From Sinohyriopsis cumingii (Eukaryota; Mollusca; Bivalvia; Unionida; Unionidae): DNA of 64,000 nt. The notes under the pieces were generated by a model that did no database searches, was not told the DNA's origin, and saw only the letters and a program-made list of their open reading frames with translations. Positions 51,149-58,295 of this stretch are shown piece after piece (position 1 is the stretch's first letter; every line of letters begins with the position of its first letter). The DNA is taken from positions 138,514,493 through 138,578,492 of the forward strand of contig CM068827.1 in NCBI GenBank assembly GCA_028554795.2, in the 5' to 3' direction. Both the position numbers and the translations under genes were made by a program.

Positions 51149-51856
51149 CCTACCCACAGGCGAGAGGGCAAAGAGAGCTAACTTTAATGTACCTGGTACA
51201 TTAGTTTACATTCTTGTTTAAGATTTTGCATTTAGCACAGGTGTTTTGGAATGATGAAACTTGGTGAGGAGGATGCATCATGATAAGTAAATACACCATT
51301 ATCACAGTGTTGCAGTACACCAATACAAACCATGTTGCAATACACCCTCATCACAGTGTTGCAGCCAGTCATTTCTTAATGGGGTGGGGGGAGTTAGAGC
51401 AATTTTTTTTACCATAAAGGGCACGTTTTTCTGAGATTGGGCCTTTGTTGAGAGCCATAATATCACGATAGTTTCTAATTTAATAGTTGACATTTTCTTG
51501 TGATGTTGCAATTAAACAAGAAGAATTTATTAGGAAGAAAATGATTTAAAATGTGGGCACCTCGTTTCAATGTAAATTGTCAGATTCAACCCCCAAGAAG
51601 CAGAACCAGCTGTAGGAATGCGTCAGCTCACTTTCTGACCTCTGACTCCAATCGCCCTAGATCCCACTGTCCAGGTTTTATTTTGTTTATTTTTATTTTT
51701 TGGGTGTGAAAATGTCCAGGCAGTGGAATAAATGTACATCATAAAGGACATACTTACCATGATTCTTGATAATACACATTAGATTTCTTAAGATTTTTAT
51801 GCAACCTATTTTGCTTTGGTATGTTTGGTGAAGCAGGCGATATTAGTGAATAGGGG

Positions 51857-52073
51857 CACTAGAGCGACAATGGGAATTAGCATTAAAAACACCCCTGGGC
51901 AAATATAGCGACAATCGAAATTTAACATGGAGAAAAATCGTGGGCAAATATAGGGACAAGGGAAATTAACATGGAGAAAAAAAATCGTGGGCCACTCTAG
52001 CGACAAGGGGAATTGAACATGGGGGGAATAAAATGTGGGTCTATCTAGGGACAAGAGGGAATTGAACATGGGA
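51857..52073. repeat. Subterminal tandem repeat, about 47 bp x 5
   Basis: Five diverged units (starting at about 51857, 51901, 51946, 51993 and 52041) with the core 'tag(c/g)gacaa', then 'gaaatt.aacatgg' and '.aaatcgtgggc'. The array lies between SINE-bearing flank and the first gene of the element, where the terminal repeat of a Polinton is expected, so it is probably part of the terminal inverted repeat. The short open antisense frame through it is a repeat artefact. Confidence 0.8.
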
Positions 52074-52130
52074 TTTTTTTTTTTTTAAATTTTTTTTTAA
52101 ATTTAAAAAAGGGGTAGGCAATTGAAAGTC

Positions 52131-52146
52131 ATTCTCTTTTCGAGAA
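52131..52146 (-). promoter_or_regulatory. Histone downstream element (U7-like), gene 1
   Basis: On the minus strand, TCTCGAAAAGAGAATG, a purine-rich block about 8-10 nt after the stem-loop. This is where U7 snRNA pairs in replication-dependent histone pre-mRNAs. Confidence 0.6.
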
Positions 52147-52154
52147 ATATTGGT

Positions 52155-52170
52155 GGCCCTGAAAAGGGCC
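52155..52170 (-). terminator. Histone-type 3' stem-loop, gene 1
   Basis: On the minus strand this reads GGCCCTTTTCAGGGCC: a 6-bp perfect stem with a TTTC tetraloop, preceded by AAA and followed by ACCA. This is the canonical metazoan histone mRNA 3' stem-loop layout bound by SLBP. It lies 24 nt after the stop of the 124-residue coiled-coil gene. No AATAAA is seen between the stop and the loop. Confidence 0.85.
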
Positions 52171-52193
52171 TTTGGTTTCTTCTTCTTCTGCTT

Positions 52194-52568
52194 CTAATTT
52201 CTTCTTTTTCTCAACCAACTTCTTATTTTCTCTCCTACACTCTTTCTCTTCTTTTTTTTCTCCTCCTCTTCTTTCTTCTCCTCCTCTTCTTTCTTCCTCT
52301 TCTCATTTTCTTCTTCTTTTTCAATTTTTTCGTTCCATTTTCTTATCCTTTTACTTTCCTCTTCATCCTCCTTCTCCTCCTTTATCTCTTTCATGACACC
52401 ACTTATTATGTCCTTTTCTTTTCTTAAGTTATTAATCTCCATCTTTACTCGATGGGGACTATAGGAATAGTGGTCTTCATTGAGTCTCACTAACATCTGC
52501 TCCATTATTCCTAAATTGTCCAAAACGTCTTGTAATTTTTGCATTTTGTCAAGGTGGTTCGAAGCCAT
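52194..52568 (-). CDS. Coiled-coil protein 1 with histone-type mRNA end
   Basis: A 124-residue protein that I do not recognise. Residues 1-65 form a predicted helical head (KLQDVLDNLGIMEQML); residues 60-112 are almost only Glu, Lys and Arg (EEKEDEEESKRIRKWNEK and onward), a single alpha-helix or coiled coil; the tail is basic (KIRSWLRKRRN). The ATG is set by a promoter module 63 bp upstream that is conserved with the two neighbouring genes. The 3' end carries a histone stem-loop. Length and layout match the genes at 52988-53341 and 53849-54208, so they look like a tandem family. The charged tail could bind nucleic acid or chromatin; that is inference. Confidence 0.7.
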   Translation of the reverse strand: MASNHLDKMQKLQDVLDNLGIMEQMLVRLNEDHYSYSPHRVKMEINNLRKEKDIISGVMKEIKEEKEDEEESKRIRKWNEKIEKEEENEKRKKEEEEKKEEEEKKKKRKSVGEKIRSWLRKRRN

Positions 52569-52618
52569 CTTCTTTTTTATTCTTTGTAGAATGGTTTGAA
52601 CGACGAATACTGTGCGTT

Positions 52619-52656
52619 CTTATACGAAAAGCGCGGACGTGAAGGAAAACATCCCC
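52619..52656 (-). promoter_or_regulatory. Promoter module, gene 1 (26-bp element plus TATA-like)
   Basis: The plus-strand block 52631-52656 (core gcggacgtgaaggaaaac) is one of four identical 26-bp copies. Reading toward the gene, it is followed after 6 bp by TATAAG (52619-52624). The element starts 63 bp from the ATG. It includes ACGTC, a CRE-like core. Confidence 0.75.
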
Positions 52657-52699
52657 TAAAAACATAAAATTAATCTTACCTAGATCATGACCCAACAAC

Positions 52700-52725
52700 G
52701 CGCGGACGTGAAGGAAAACATCCCC
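52700..52725 (-). promoter_or_regulatory. Second upstream copy of the 26-bp element, gene 1
   Basis: Identical to the copy at 52631-52656 and placed 69 bp further upstream. Genes 2 and 3 have one copy each. The 40 bp between the two copies (ctaaaaacataaaatt and onward) is also found upstream of gene 2, so a small duplication of the promoter is likely. Confidence 0.75.
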
Positions 52726-52855
52726 CCTACTTTCTCATTTCATATAATAAAACCCTAACTATACTCTCCACATACGCTAAGAAACAATAAAGAAACCCAT
52801 AATCTACTATTCACACAAACTTACGTTATCAGTTACAAACACAAACACTCACACT

Positions 52856-52942
52856 ATGAGAAAAGAGTCAGTGTTTATATTCACACTACTCTACCTACAC
52901 ATTGGCAAATTGATGGTCATTTCTTTTCTAGAGTATTGGGGT
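52856..52942 (-). repeat. Duplicated 3' flank of gene 2
   Basis: About 85 bp after the stem-loop ('agtgtttatattcacactac', 'tctacctacac', 'attggcaaattgatggt') is nearly identical to 53722-53806 behind gene 3. It includes the U7-like purine block (minus strand AGAAAAGAAATGACC at about 52916-52930). Weaker similarity continues into the spacer to the next promoter, supporting duplication of a whole gene unit. Confidence 0.85.
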
Positions 52943-52958
52943 AGCCCTGAAAAGGGCT
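52943..52958 (-). terminator. Histone-type 3' stem-loop, gene 2
   Basis: Minus strand AGCCCTTTTCAGGGCT, a perfect 6-bp stem with a TTTC loop, preceded by AAA and followed by ACCCC. It lies 29 nt after the gene 2 stop, with a purine-rich U7-like block 12 nt further on (AGAAAAGAAATGA). Confidence 0.88.
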
Positions 52959-52987
52959 TTTTTTTTTGGAACTTCATGGACACCTGG

Positions 52988-53341
52988 TTAATGGTGGCAC
53001 CTTCCAGGCCTGGCGCCACATACGCATCTTGTTCCCCAGTTGCTTTTTACTTTTTTGGGAGAGAGAGCAGAGGCAGGATAAATAGCTTCAGAATCCCAAT
53101 TTTCTGTCTCTGGGATTCTGAAATTCCTTTTTCTTCTCTCCTTTTCCTCCTCTTCTTTGTTTCTTCTCTCCTCTTCCTCTTCTTTGTATCTTCTCTCATC
53201 CTCTTCTTTGTTTCTTCTTTCCTCCTCCTCTCTCATCCTTCCCTCTTCGACAATGGCCTCCGCGGCCAGTTCGTTCAACAGGCGCCTGGCATATTCCAGA
53301 TGCACACGAAGTTCCAACAGTTTCGCTAGTCTGGTGTTCAT
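52988..53341 (-). CDS. Coiled-coil protein 2 with histone-type mRNA end
   Basis: A 117-residue protein. The helical head has RLAKLLELRVHLEYARRLL, then a Glu/Arg/Lys run with an internal 9-10-residue repeat (EEERRNKEEDERRYKEEE), then a tail with three cysteines (TRCVCGARPGRC). The first ATG, at 53341, is chosen because the 26-bp promoter element lies 64 bp upstream, the same distance as in the sister genes. The head pattern (KL..L...L...R.LL) recurs in genes 1 and 3. Function unknown. Confidence 0.7.
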   Translation of the reverse strand: MNTRLAKLLELRVHLEYARRLLNELAAEAIVEEGRMREEEERRNKEEDERRYKEEEEERRNKEEEEKERRKRNFRIPETENWDSEAIYPASALSPKKVKSNWGTRCVCGARPGRCHH

Positions 53342-53391
53342 TCTCGTGTTGATCAATCAACAAGGGTAGCTGGACTGCCGAACGAGTTTTA

Positions 53392-53430
53392 ATTTATGGT
53401 GAAAGCGCGGACGTGAAGGAAAACATCCCC
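53392..53430 (-). promoter_or_regulatory. Promoter module, gene 2
   Basis: The 26-bp element at 53405-53430 is identical to the gene 1 and gene 3 copies. It is followed toward the gene by ATAAAT (53392-53397). The extended upstream block 'taaaaacataaaatt' to 'acctagatcatgacc' matches gene 1 with one difference. Confidence 0.75.
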
Positions 53431-53721
53431 TAAAAACATAAAATTGATCTTACCTAGATCATGACCAAAAAAACAACGCGCAGACCTAAAAGAAACACTC
53501 ACTCACTTTTTTATACTTCCCATCACTATTCTAAAACAATTTTTCATTAACCACTTCAATATACTATCCACATACGCAAAGTAATCTAACCTTAACTCTA
53601 CTCTCCCCACACCTCAAACACCAAAAAAAAACATGATCTTAATCTACTATCCACACCAACGTACGTGAGCACTTACAAACACACAATCCTATACACAAAC
53701 ACATACACTCGCACTATTAAA

Positions 53722-53806
53722 AAAAAGAGTTAGTGTTTATATTCACACTACTCTACCTACACACATTGGCAAATTGATGGTTATTTCTTTTTCTTGAGTA
53801 TTGGGT
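53722..53806 (-). repeat. Duplicated 3' flank of gene 3
   Basis: Near-identical partner of 52856-52942. It includes CAAGAAAAAGAAATAACC on the minus strand (about 53779-53796), close to the classic CAAGAAAGA histone downstream element. Confidence 0.85.
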
Positions 53807-53822
53807 AGCCCTGAAAAGGGCT
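53807..53822 (-). terminator. Histone-type 3' stem-loop, gene 3
   Basis: Minus strand AGCCCTTTTCAGGGCT, followed by ACCCA. It lies 26 nt after the gene 3 stop, with the purine-rich downstream element about 10 nt beyond. Third copy of the same arrangement. Confidence 0.88.
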
Positions 53823-53848
53823 GTTTTTTTGTTTGCTATGGCAATCAT

Positions 53849-54208
53849 TTAGTTTCTAAGAATGCGATGTCCTCTGAGGATAGACTTTCTGGCGATAGGT
53901 CTGCTTCTTCGGAAAGAGAAGAAGAACTCTTTGGTGTCGATACGACAATCGACAAAGCATCTGTCAGGTTCAGGTTGCTGCTGTTGTTGTTGTTGTTGTT
54001 GCTGTTGCTGCTGTCTCTGAAGTCTGTACTTCTCTGTCCATTCTTCTTTTTCCCTGTTCACTTCTTCTCTGAAGAGCTCTTCTATCAGGTCTTCAGTGAC
54101 TTTTAACATTCTCACATTCTCTATCTCTTCTGGCTTCGGTATCAGACTGTGTCTGACCCTATGCAAATTCACGTAGGCTTCGTTTAGCTTAGCTAGTTTG
54201 GAGCACAT
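53849..54208 (-). CDS. Coiled-coil protein 3 (polyQ) with histone-type mRNA end
   Basis: A 119-residue protein starting MCSKLAKLNEAYVNLHRVRH. The head resembles the other two (KL..L.....L...R..L). The middle is charged and the coiled coil runs into a pure glutamine run of about 13 residues encoded by mixed CAG/CAA, then a basic, Arg-rich C-terminus (ARKSILRGHRILRN). The open frame extends upstream of the ATG, but that part contains the promoter element, so the ATG at 54208 (67 bp from the element) is preferred. Function unknown. Confidence 0.68.
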   Translation of the reverse strand: MCSKLAKLNEAYVNLHRVRHSLIPKPEEIENVRMLKVTEDLIEELFREEVNREKEEWTEKYRLQRQQQQQQQQQQQQQPEPDRCFVDCRIDTKEFFFSFRRSRPIARKSILRGHRILRN

Positions 54209-54263
54209 CTTCGTAGGAGGATGAGTCGACAATGGATGGTTAGACTGGAAACTACCCCGGTTC

Positions 54264-54300
54264 TTAAAGTCAAAGCGCGGACGTGAAGGAAAACATCCCC
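54264..54300 (-). promoter_or_regulatory. Promoter module, gene 3
   Basis: Fourth identical copy of the 26-bp element (54275-54300) followed by TTTAAG (54264-54269), 67 bp from the ATG. Confidence 0.72.
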
Positions 54301-54545
54301 CACACGGTTTTCTTGCCGCAACGTTCAATGAGTGTCATGAGAGGGATAGTAAGAAATTAAAGAGCATGAATCCAGCATTCTCATAGTCAAACAAAAGACA
54401 AAGGCATTATTTTCAAAACACAACATTTTTTATTCAAAAAATCACTTAATACTAAACAACAACTCTAACATTTTTTAAACAATAATCCAACAATATAACA
54501 TCAAACATTTTTTTCAAATCACAAACATTTTTTTCAATTCACACT
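54301..54545 (-). terminator. Capsid/protease block 3' UTR with AATAAA
   Basis: AT-rich sequence between the protease stop and the gene 3 promoter, with 'aacattttttt' repeats. On the minus strand an AATAAA lies at 54429-54434, about 110 nt after the stop. This block therefore uses a conventional polyadenylation signal, unlike the three genes to its left. No histone stem-loop is seen here. Confidence 0.6.
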
Positions 54546-55106
54546 CTACTTTAAACAGGGCTGACAACGTTGTGAATGAAATTGTGATTTCCACTGTTGG
54601 AAATCATTAGGCCATTGATGGACACTACGTTTCCTAGCTTGACACAAAAGATAAACATAATGGTCACAAAACCATCGATCTACTTTCACATCATTTCTTG
54701 AAGAAGAACGAGGATCAAAATGAATCACTAAATGTTCTAAGGAATAGCCCAGGCTGCGATGATGCAGAAAATACACACAATATTGTCCACACACCAAAGA
54801 ATCTGTGCCTTGTAATTTCACATTATTGAATCGGGTGGTCTGAGCATTTCTTCTCATAAAGTCGATGATATCGTCTTCCAAAGGGGGCAATCCGTACGAA
54901 TCGAAATATTCCACACATCCTTCTTGAGGAAAGTAAACGGCTACCCAGTGGGTTCCTGGGAGATGACTGTCGTCCGTGTTGATGACATAAGCTAGATGGT
55001 CTTGAGGTTTGCGATGAGGGAGTTCATCTTTAGCACAGACAACGGGATTCCAAGAAGCCGTGTACGAACTGTGGTTCAAAAGGTAATAAAGTTCCCAGGT
55101 ATCCAT
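54546..55106 (-). CDS. Adenain-like cysteine protease (virion maturation)
   Basis: 186 residues. Catalytic residues sit in the adenain order: His53 (PGTHWVAVYF), an acidic Asp69 in EYFDSYG, Gln99 (KLQGTDS) and Cys106 in LVCGQYCVYFL. In adenoviruses and Polintons this enzyme cleaves capsid and core precursors in the virion. The ATG at 55106 opens directly on MDTWELYYLL; upstream in-frame codons contain no earlier ATG. It follows the Cys-rich gene by 17 nt, the last of the capsid block. The reading frame is intact and all key residues are present, so it is one of the best preserved genes of this element. Confidence 0.92.
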   Translation of the reverse strand: MDTWELYYLLNHSSYTASWNPVVCAKDELPHRKPQDHLAYVINTDDSHLPGTHWVAVYFPQEGCVEYFDSYGLPPLEDDIIDFMRRNAQTTRFNNVKLQGTDSLVCGQYCVYFLHHRSLGYSLEHLVIHFDPRSSSRNDVKVDRWFCDHYVYLLCQARKRSVHQWPNDFQQWKSQFHSQRCQPCLK

Positions 55107-55123
55107 TTGTGTGGTTTTTTTCT

Positions 55124-55609
55124 TCACAGGTAATAATAAGTCGTCAATTCGATCCTGACTCTTTGTTTGAAAATGTCTGACAAATAACCGTTTCTTCGTT
55201 TCGTCTCCTCACTCTGATTCAGGAGAGCTTCGATACGATGGATCTCTTGAGTGGTTAATGGTGGACAAGAATGTTCACGCAAGTCTTTATACCACTGGTG
55301 CCACACGTCTTCGTCCGAGATGAGACTCCAAGCCTCGTCCAGATACTCGTCCAATTTTTCTTCTTGACTCAGCATCAGGCATTTATCGTGTTGAATTTGA
55401 CTGGGATGATCGTTTTGACATCCATAGCAATTTTTCTTGATCAATTCCGTCATTTTTTCGACCAAGTGTTTGGCAAAACAGCAGACTAAATGGGCTTCTT
55501 GTTCTGGCCATCGTGACTTCATCATGATCACTTCTTCTTTTTCCATGGTCTCCTCACATTCCATCTCCAAAGTTTCTCCACTAGGTAAAGAGGGATAACA
55601 GTCTTCCAT
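55124..55609 (-). CDS. Cys-rich conserved Polinton protein, unknown function
   Basis: 161 residues. The most notable segment is NCYGCQNDHPSQIQHDKCLM (about residues 60-79), a possible C-x2-C-x9-H-x2-C zinc site, followed by LDEAWSLISDEDVWHQWYKD. Proteins with this CYGC...H..C pattern are commonly seen next to the capsid and protease genes in animal Polintons, but none has an assigned role that I know. It sits 6 nt after the capsid gene. The frame is intact. Confidence 0.75.
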   Translation of the reverse strand: MEDCYPSLPSGETLEMECEETMEKEEVIMMKSRWPEQEAHLVCCFAKHLVEKMTELIKKNCYGCQNDHPSQIQHDKCLMLSQEEKLDEYLDEAWSLISDEDVWHQWYKDLREHSCPPLTTQEIHRIEALLNQSEETKRRNGYLSDIFKQRVRIELTTYYYL

Positions 55610-55614
55610 GGTTT

Positions 55615-56928
55615 CTAATAGTCTAGAATGACTTCTCTCAAACTGTTGATTTCTATGGTATTATCGAATTCTGCATACAGGATGACGTTCACCGTTACAT
55701 CAGGGTCTCGGGTTGCAAACTGAATTTCCACACGAATCTGGCCGGATTTTATAGGGTGAAAATGTCCCTCGTCGCTGCCTTGGTCTGGAGTGAAATCGAA
55801 AGCCCACAAAGCATAGCCTCCTGCATAATCCTCGTACGTAATGCCATGACTGGTGTTGGTTCCTAACTGTCCGGTAGCTTCGTACAAGGACAAGTACGAT
55901 CTCAAGTAATTCTTCTTCTCAAAGTTAGGTTCGAAAGGTCGGGTACACAAGGTTTTGCCATCGCGACTGACTTCGATCTTGGACACACCAAAGTGTTGAA
56001 AGTAGAAAGGATTTTTATCGGCAGCTCCGTTGAAGGCTGTATTCTCGACCATACCAACGATCAAACGTTTGGGTAACTGTCCTTGGAACAGATGATCTTC
56101 GATCATGGATCGCTGTCCCTTGGGAATGGTGAAGGTTTTCACTTCCACGCGTCATATGGGATACTTGGCGGTCGTTCTGCTTAACGTCTGACTGATGTCG
56201 TTTCCCACTTTAGGTAACACTTCTACGCGTCGTACGTAGAGTCTGGCTTCCTCGATGACAGTTTTGCAAGCAGTAGTACCTATCAAATGGAAAGCGGCAC
56301 TGCTACGATTCAGTCTCAGGCGAACATTCACCCCATTCAGCAAATATTTATCTTGCAACCACATGTCCAAATGCAAACGATCCATCAGTTCTAAACTTTT
56401 GTTGGCTCCCATGATTCTGTTTCTTCGTTCTACAAATCCATCATTGTTGTCTTTGGTTGCATTAGTTTCGAATGTTTCAAACTTGTCAGCTTCGTCAGCT
56501 TCCCATAGCACACAGGCATTGAGATGAGTGTTCTTGGCATCTATTCCGTACGTCAAGAGATTTTCCAGGTAGGCACGATAAGGGTAAGTATCCATGCTGC
56601 TACTAACTAGTTTGTTATTCAAGTACAAGTCCACTCCACTGAACAAGGAATGCATGAAATTGTTGACGGGAGCTATTACCTCATCGCCATCTAGGGGCGA
56701 ATTGTCCTTATTGACAACTTTGACTTTCAAGTACAAGTAACTGCTATTCAGATCGATGTAATCTTCTGGCTGTCCTTTAATTTCAAACTCGATGGGAGCT
56801 GAGGCTGTCAATGAGGAGACGGGGTGAAATTCCACCCACTGAGATTCTTGCATGGTCATCATGGTGGGGGGCATGGCAAACAGGTCCAGTTCCGACTTGG
56901 AACAGGCACAAGATTCTTGGTGCATCAT
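55615..56928 (-). pseudogene. Major capsid protein (double jelly roll), split by in-frame TGA
   Basis: The first half (56928-56152, about 258 codons from tandem ATGs) contains CSKSELDLFAMPPTMM, QWVEFHPVSSLT and DYIDLNSSYLYLKVKV, the start of the hexon-like capsid protein of Polintons. The second half (56151-55615) contains KTFTIPKGQRSMIEDHLF, GQLPKRLIVGMVEN, and near the end YAEFDNTIEIN. Both halves are in the same reading frame, separated only by the TGA at 56152-56154. Together they have the usual family length (about 440 codons). So a single nonsense codon breaks the gene between the two jelly rolls. The codon is followed by C, a context known to permit some readthrough. Neighbours are the pVI-like gene (17 nt upstream) and the Cys-rich gene. 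Confidence 0.9.
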
Positions 56929-56945
56929 TTTTTTGTTGCTGTTTC

Positions 56946-57353
56946 TCAATAGTCGAAAACGTCTAAGTCTCGAACGGTTCTTCTTTTCTTGGCCTTTCTA
57001 GCTTGAAGTCTGGTGAAAGGGTGTTTTCTTCGTCGTTTCTTTCTGCCTTGTCCTTGCTGAATGCCTGACTCGGTAGCGTGCAGGGCATTTATAGGTGTGT
57101 CTCGTCGGCCTAAAATGTCTTTGCCTGTTTGCAGCAAGACATTTTTGCCTGCCCTCATGAAGGCTGCTTTAGGATTTTGTTTGTCGATGATGACATTTTC
57201 GAGAAATTCTTTGCCTTGCGTCAGTGCCGCATCTTTCAAGGCGTGCAATCCGCGTGTCACCATCGGTTTCAACACCGGGGCCACCGAACGAAAGGCCGAT
57301 TTTAACATATCTCCTAAACCGTGTCCTCGCTGTCCAGCAACCCCTCGGTACAC
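56946..57353 (-). CDS. pVI-like minor capsid/membrane-lytic protein, no ATG
   Basis: 135 codons. The N-terminus has the family pattern (YRGVAGQRGHGLGDMLKSAF) followed by an amphipathic helix region (VAPVLKPMVTRGLHALKDAA), as in adenovirus protein VI-like proteins of Polintons, which disrupt membranes and bind capsid. The C-terminus is strongly basic (GRKKRRRKHP, ARKAKKRR). The frame is bounded upstream by the TAA at 57366-57368, which is also the stop of the penton-like gene. The codon where a start is expected (57351-57353) is GTG, and the next Met is residue 16. Either initiation is lost, a GTG is used, or splicing supplies the start. Confidence 0.75.
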   Translation of the reverse strand: MYRGVAGQRGHGLGDMLKSAFRSVAPVLKPMVTRGLHALKDAALTQGKEFLENVIIDKQNPKAAFMRAGKNVLLQTGKDILGRRDTPINALHATESGIQQGQGRKKRRRKHPFTRLQARKAKKRRTVRDLDVFDY

Positions 57354-57365
57354 TGGATACCTGAC

Positions 57366-58295
57366 TTACGAGTCGTGAGAGAACCGCTTTCGAAAATGGA
57401 GTTTCACTGTGACTTTTCCTTTGGTGAATGGAATATTTTGTCCCAAATCTCCTTTTATAGCAATGTTGACCGTGTCCAAATACGACTTGCTGACAGGCAA
57501 ATAGTGAGGATGGACAAATTCGCGGTGAACGTGATAAGTGTTTCCACCTTCCTCGTCAGCGTTCGTGGCAGAATCCACTTTGAAAGGAATGACACGCAGT
57601 AACGGTACAGAGGTGTGTCCCACCACGTTGTACTCCACCACATCGGAGTACACAAACATCAAATTCAGTCCTTGATTCATTTCTACCGGGGCACGAAATA
57701 ACTTGCTAAAAGACTCGTTGTCGTAAACGATGGGTAATTCGTTTTTCTTGATCATGGCAATTCTCATGTCCATGTCTCCGCCCAACATGTCAAACAATTC
57801 AGAACAAAATAGAATGGACAGGATTTTACTCCCGTCAAATTTCATCAAGAAGCGACGAGCTGTTTTGTGATATTCCATGGTGACACTTTTTGTGACACTT
57901 TCCAAAGCTTTCAGAAACACGACATTAAACCTGGAGGTAATGGTGCTCACCAAATGTTGACCACTAAAATAATACCCTGGGGGAATGAACAAGTGATAGG
58001 TGGTGTACTTTTGATTTTGTAAACGGGTTTTCTTGTCATATTTGCCATGGGTATCCAAGTACTGTTGCATTTGCTCGTCATAAACTTCCACATCAAAAGA
58101 ATTTTGATTGGGAAGGACATTGAGGACTTGGGTCGGGTGAATGATTTCCACTAAAGCCACTTCCCAATGGGCTTCGTGATCTAAAGGGATGGCCTGAGGT
58201 AATTTGGCTGTGTAACAGCACAACGTGTTGTGGGGAAACACCTCCATGGAACTGTCACTGGGTAAGGTTAAGTAAAATTGGTTTTGGTGACTCAT
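57366..58295 (-). CDS. Penton-like minor capsid protein (single jelly roll)
   Basis: 309 residues from ATG to TAA, uninterrupted. The start (FYLTLPSDSSMEVFPHNTLC, then KLPQAI and HWEVALVEIIHP) and the end (GKVTVKLHFRKRF) are typical of the Polinton penton-type protein, which forms the five-fold vertices. The ATG overlaps the stop of the upstream transmembrane gene (ATGA). It is followed by the pVI-like and major capsid genes, the usual order of the morphogenesis cluster. Confidence 0.88.
   Translation of the reverse strand: MSHQNQFYLTLPSDSSMEVFPHNTLCCYTAKLPQAIPLDHEAHWEVALVEIIHPTQVLNVLPNQNSFDVEVYDEQMQQYLDTHGKYDKKTRLQNQKYTTYHLFIPPGYYFSGQHLVSTITSRFNVVFLKALESVTKSVTMEYHKTARRFLMKFDGSKILSILFCSELFDMLGGDMDMRIAMIKKNELPIVYDNESFSKLFRAPVEMNQGLNLMFVYSDVVEYNVVGHTSVPLLRVIPFKVDSATNADEEGGNTYHVHREFVHPHYLPVSKSYLDTVNIAIKGDLGQNIPFTKGKVTVKLHFRKRFSHDS

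Larger units (their letters stand above)
37183..51844. other. Non-coding flank or intron
   Basis: 14.7 kb between the last placed semaphorin exon and the virus-like element. It contains a hAT MITE, long minisatellites, a second dispersed-repeat copy, old repeats, a (TA)n tract and two SINEs. I found no exon with acceptor, donor and recognisable protein. Weak open frames at 43250-43549 and 43705-43929 (minus) and 46244-46447 (plus) have no known motif. Whether this is still the semaphorin intron cannot be decided here. Confidence 0.55.

Noticed and set aside
51806..52069. 87-residue antisense frame at the element's left end
   Set aside because: It lies entirely within the 47-bp subterminal repeat and has no independent support.
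52122..52427. Plus-strand Leu/Phe/Ser-rich frames opposite the coiled-coil genes (also 52856-53329 and 53801-54106)
   Set aside because: They are complements of GAA/AAG-rich coding sequence. The opposite strand has promoter, ATG spacing and stem-loop evidence.
52660..52690. Mini-intron (GTAAGAT ... TTTTTAG) between the two upstream elements of gene 1
   Set aside because: On the minus strand a donor-like and an acceptor-like motif are only about 24 nt apart, too short for a spliceosomal intron.
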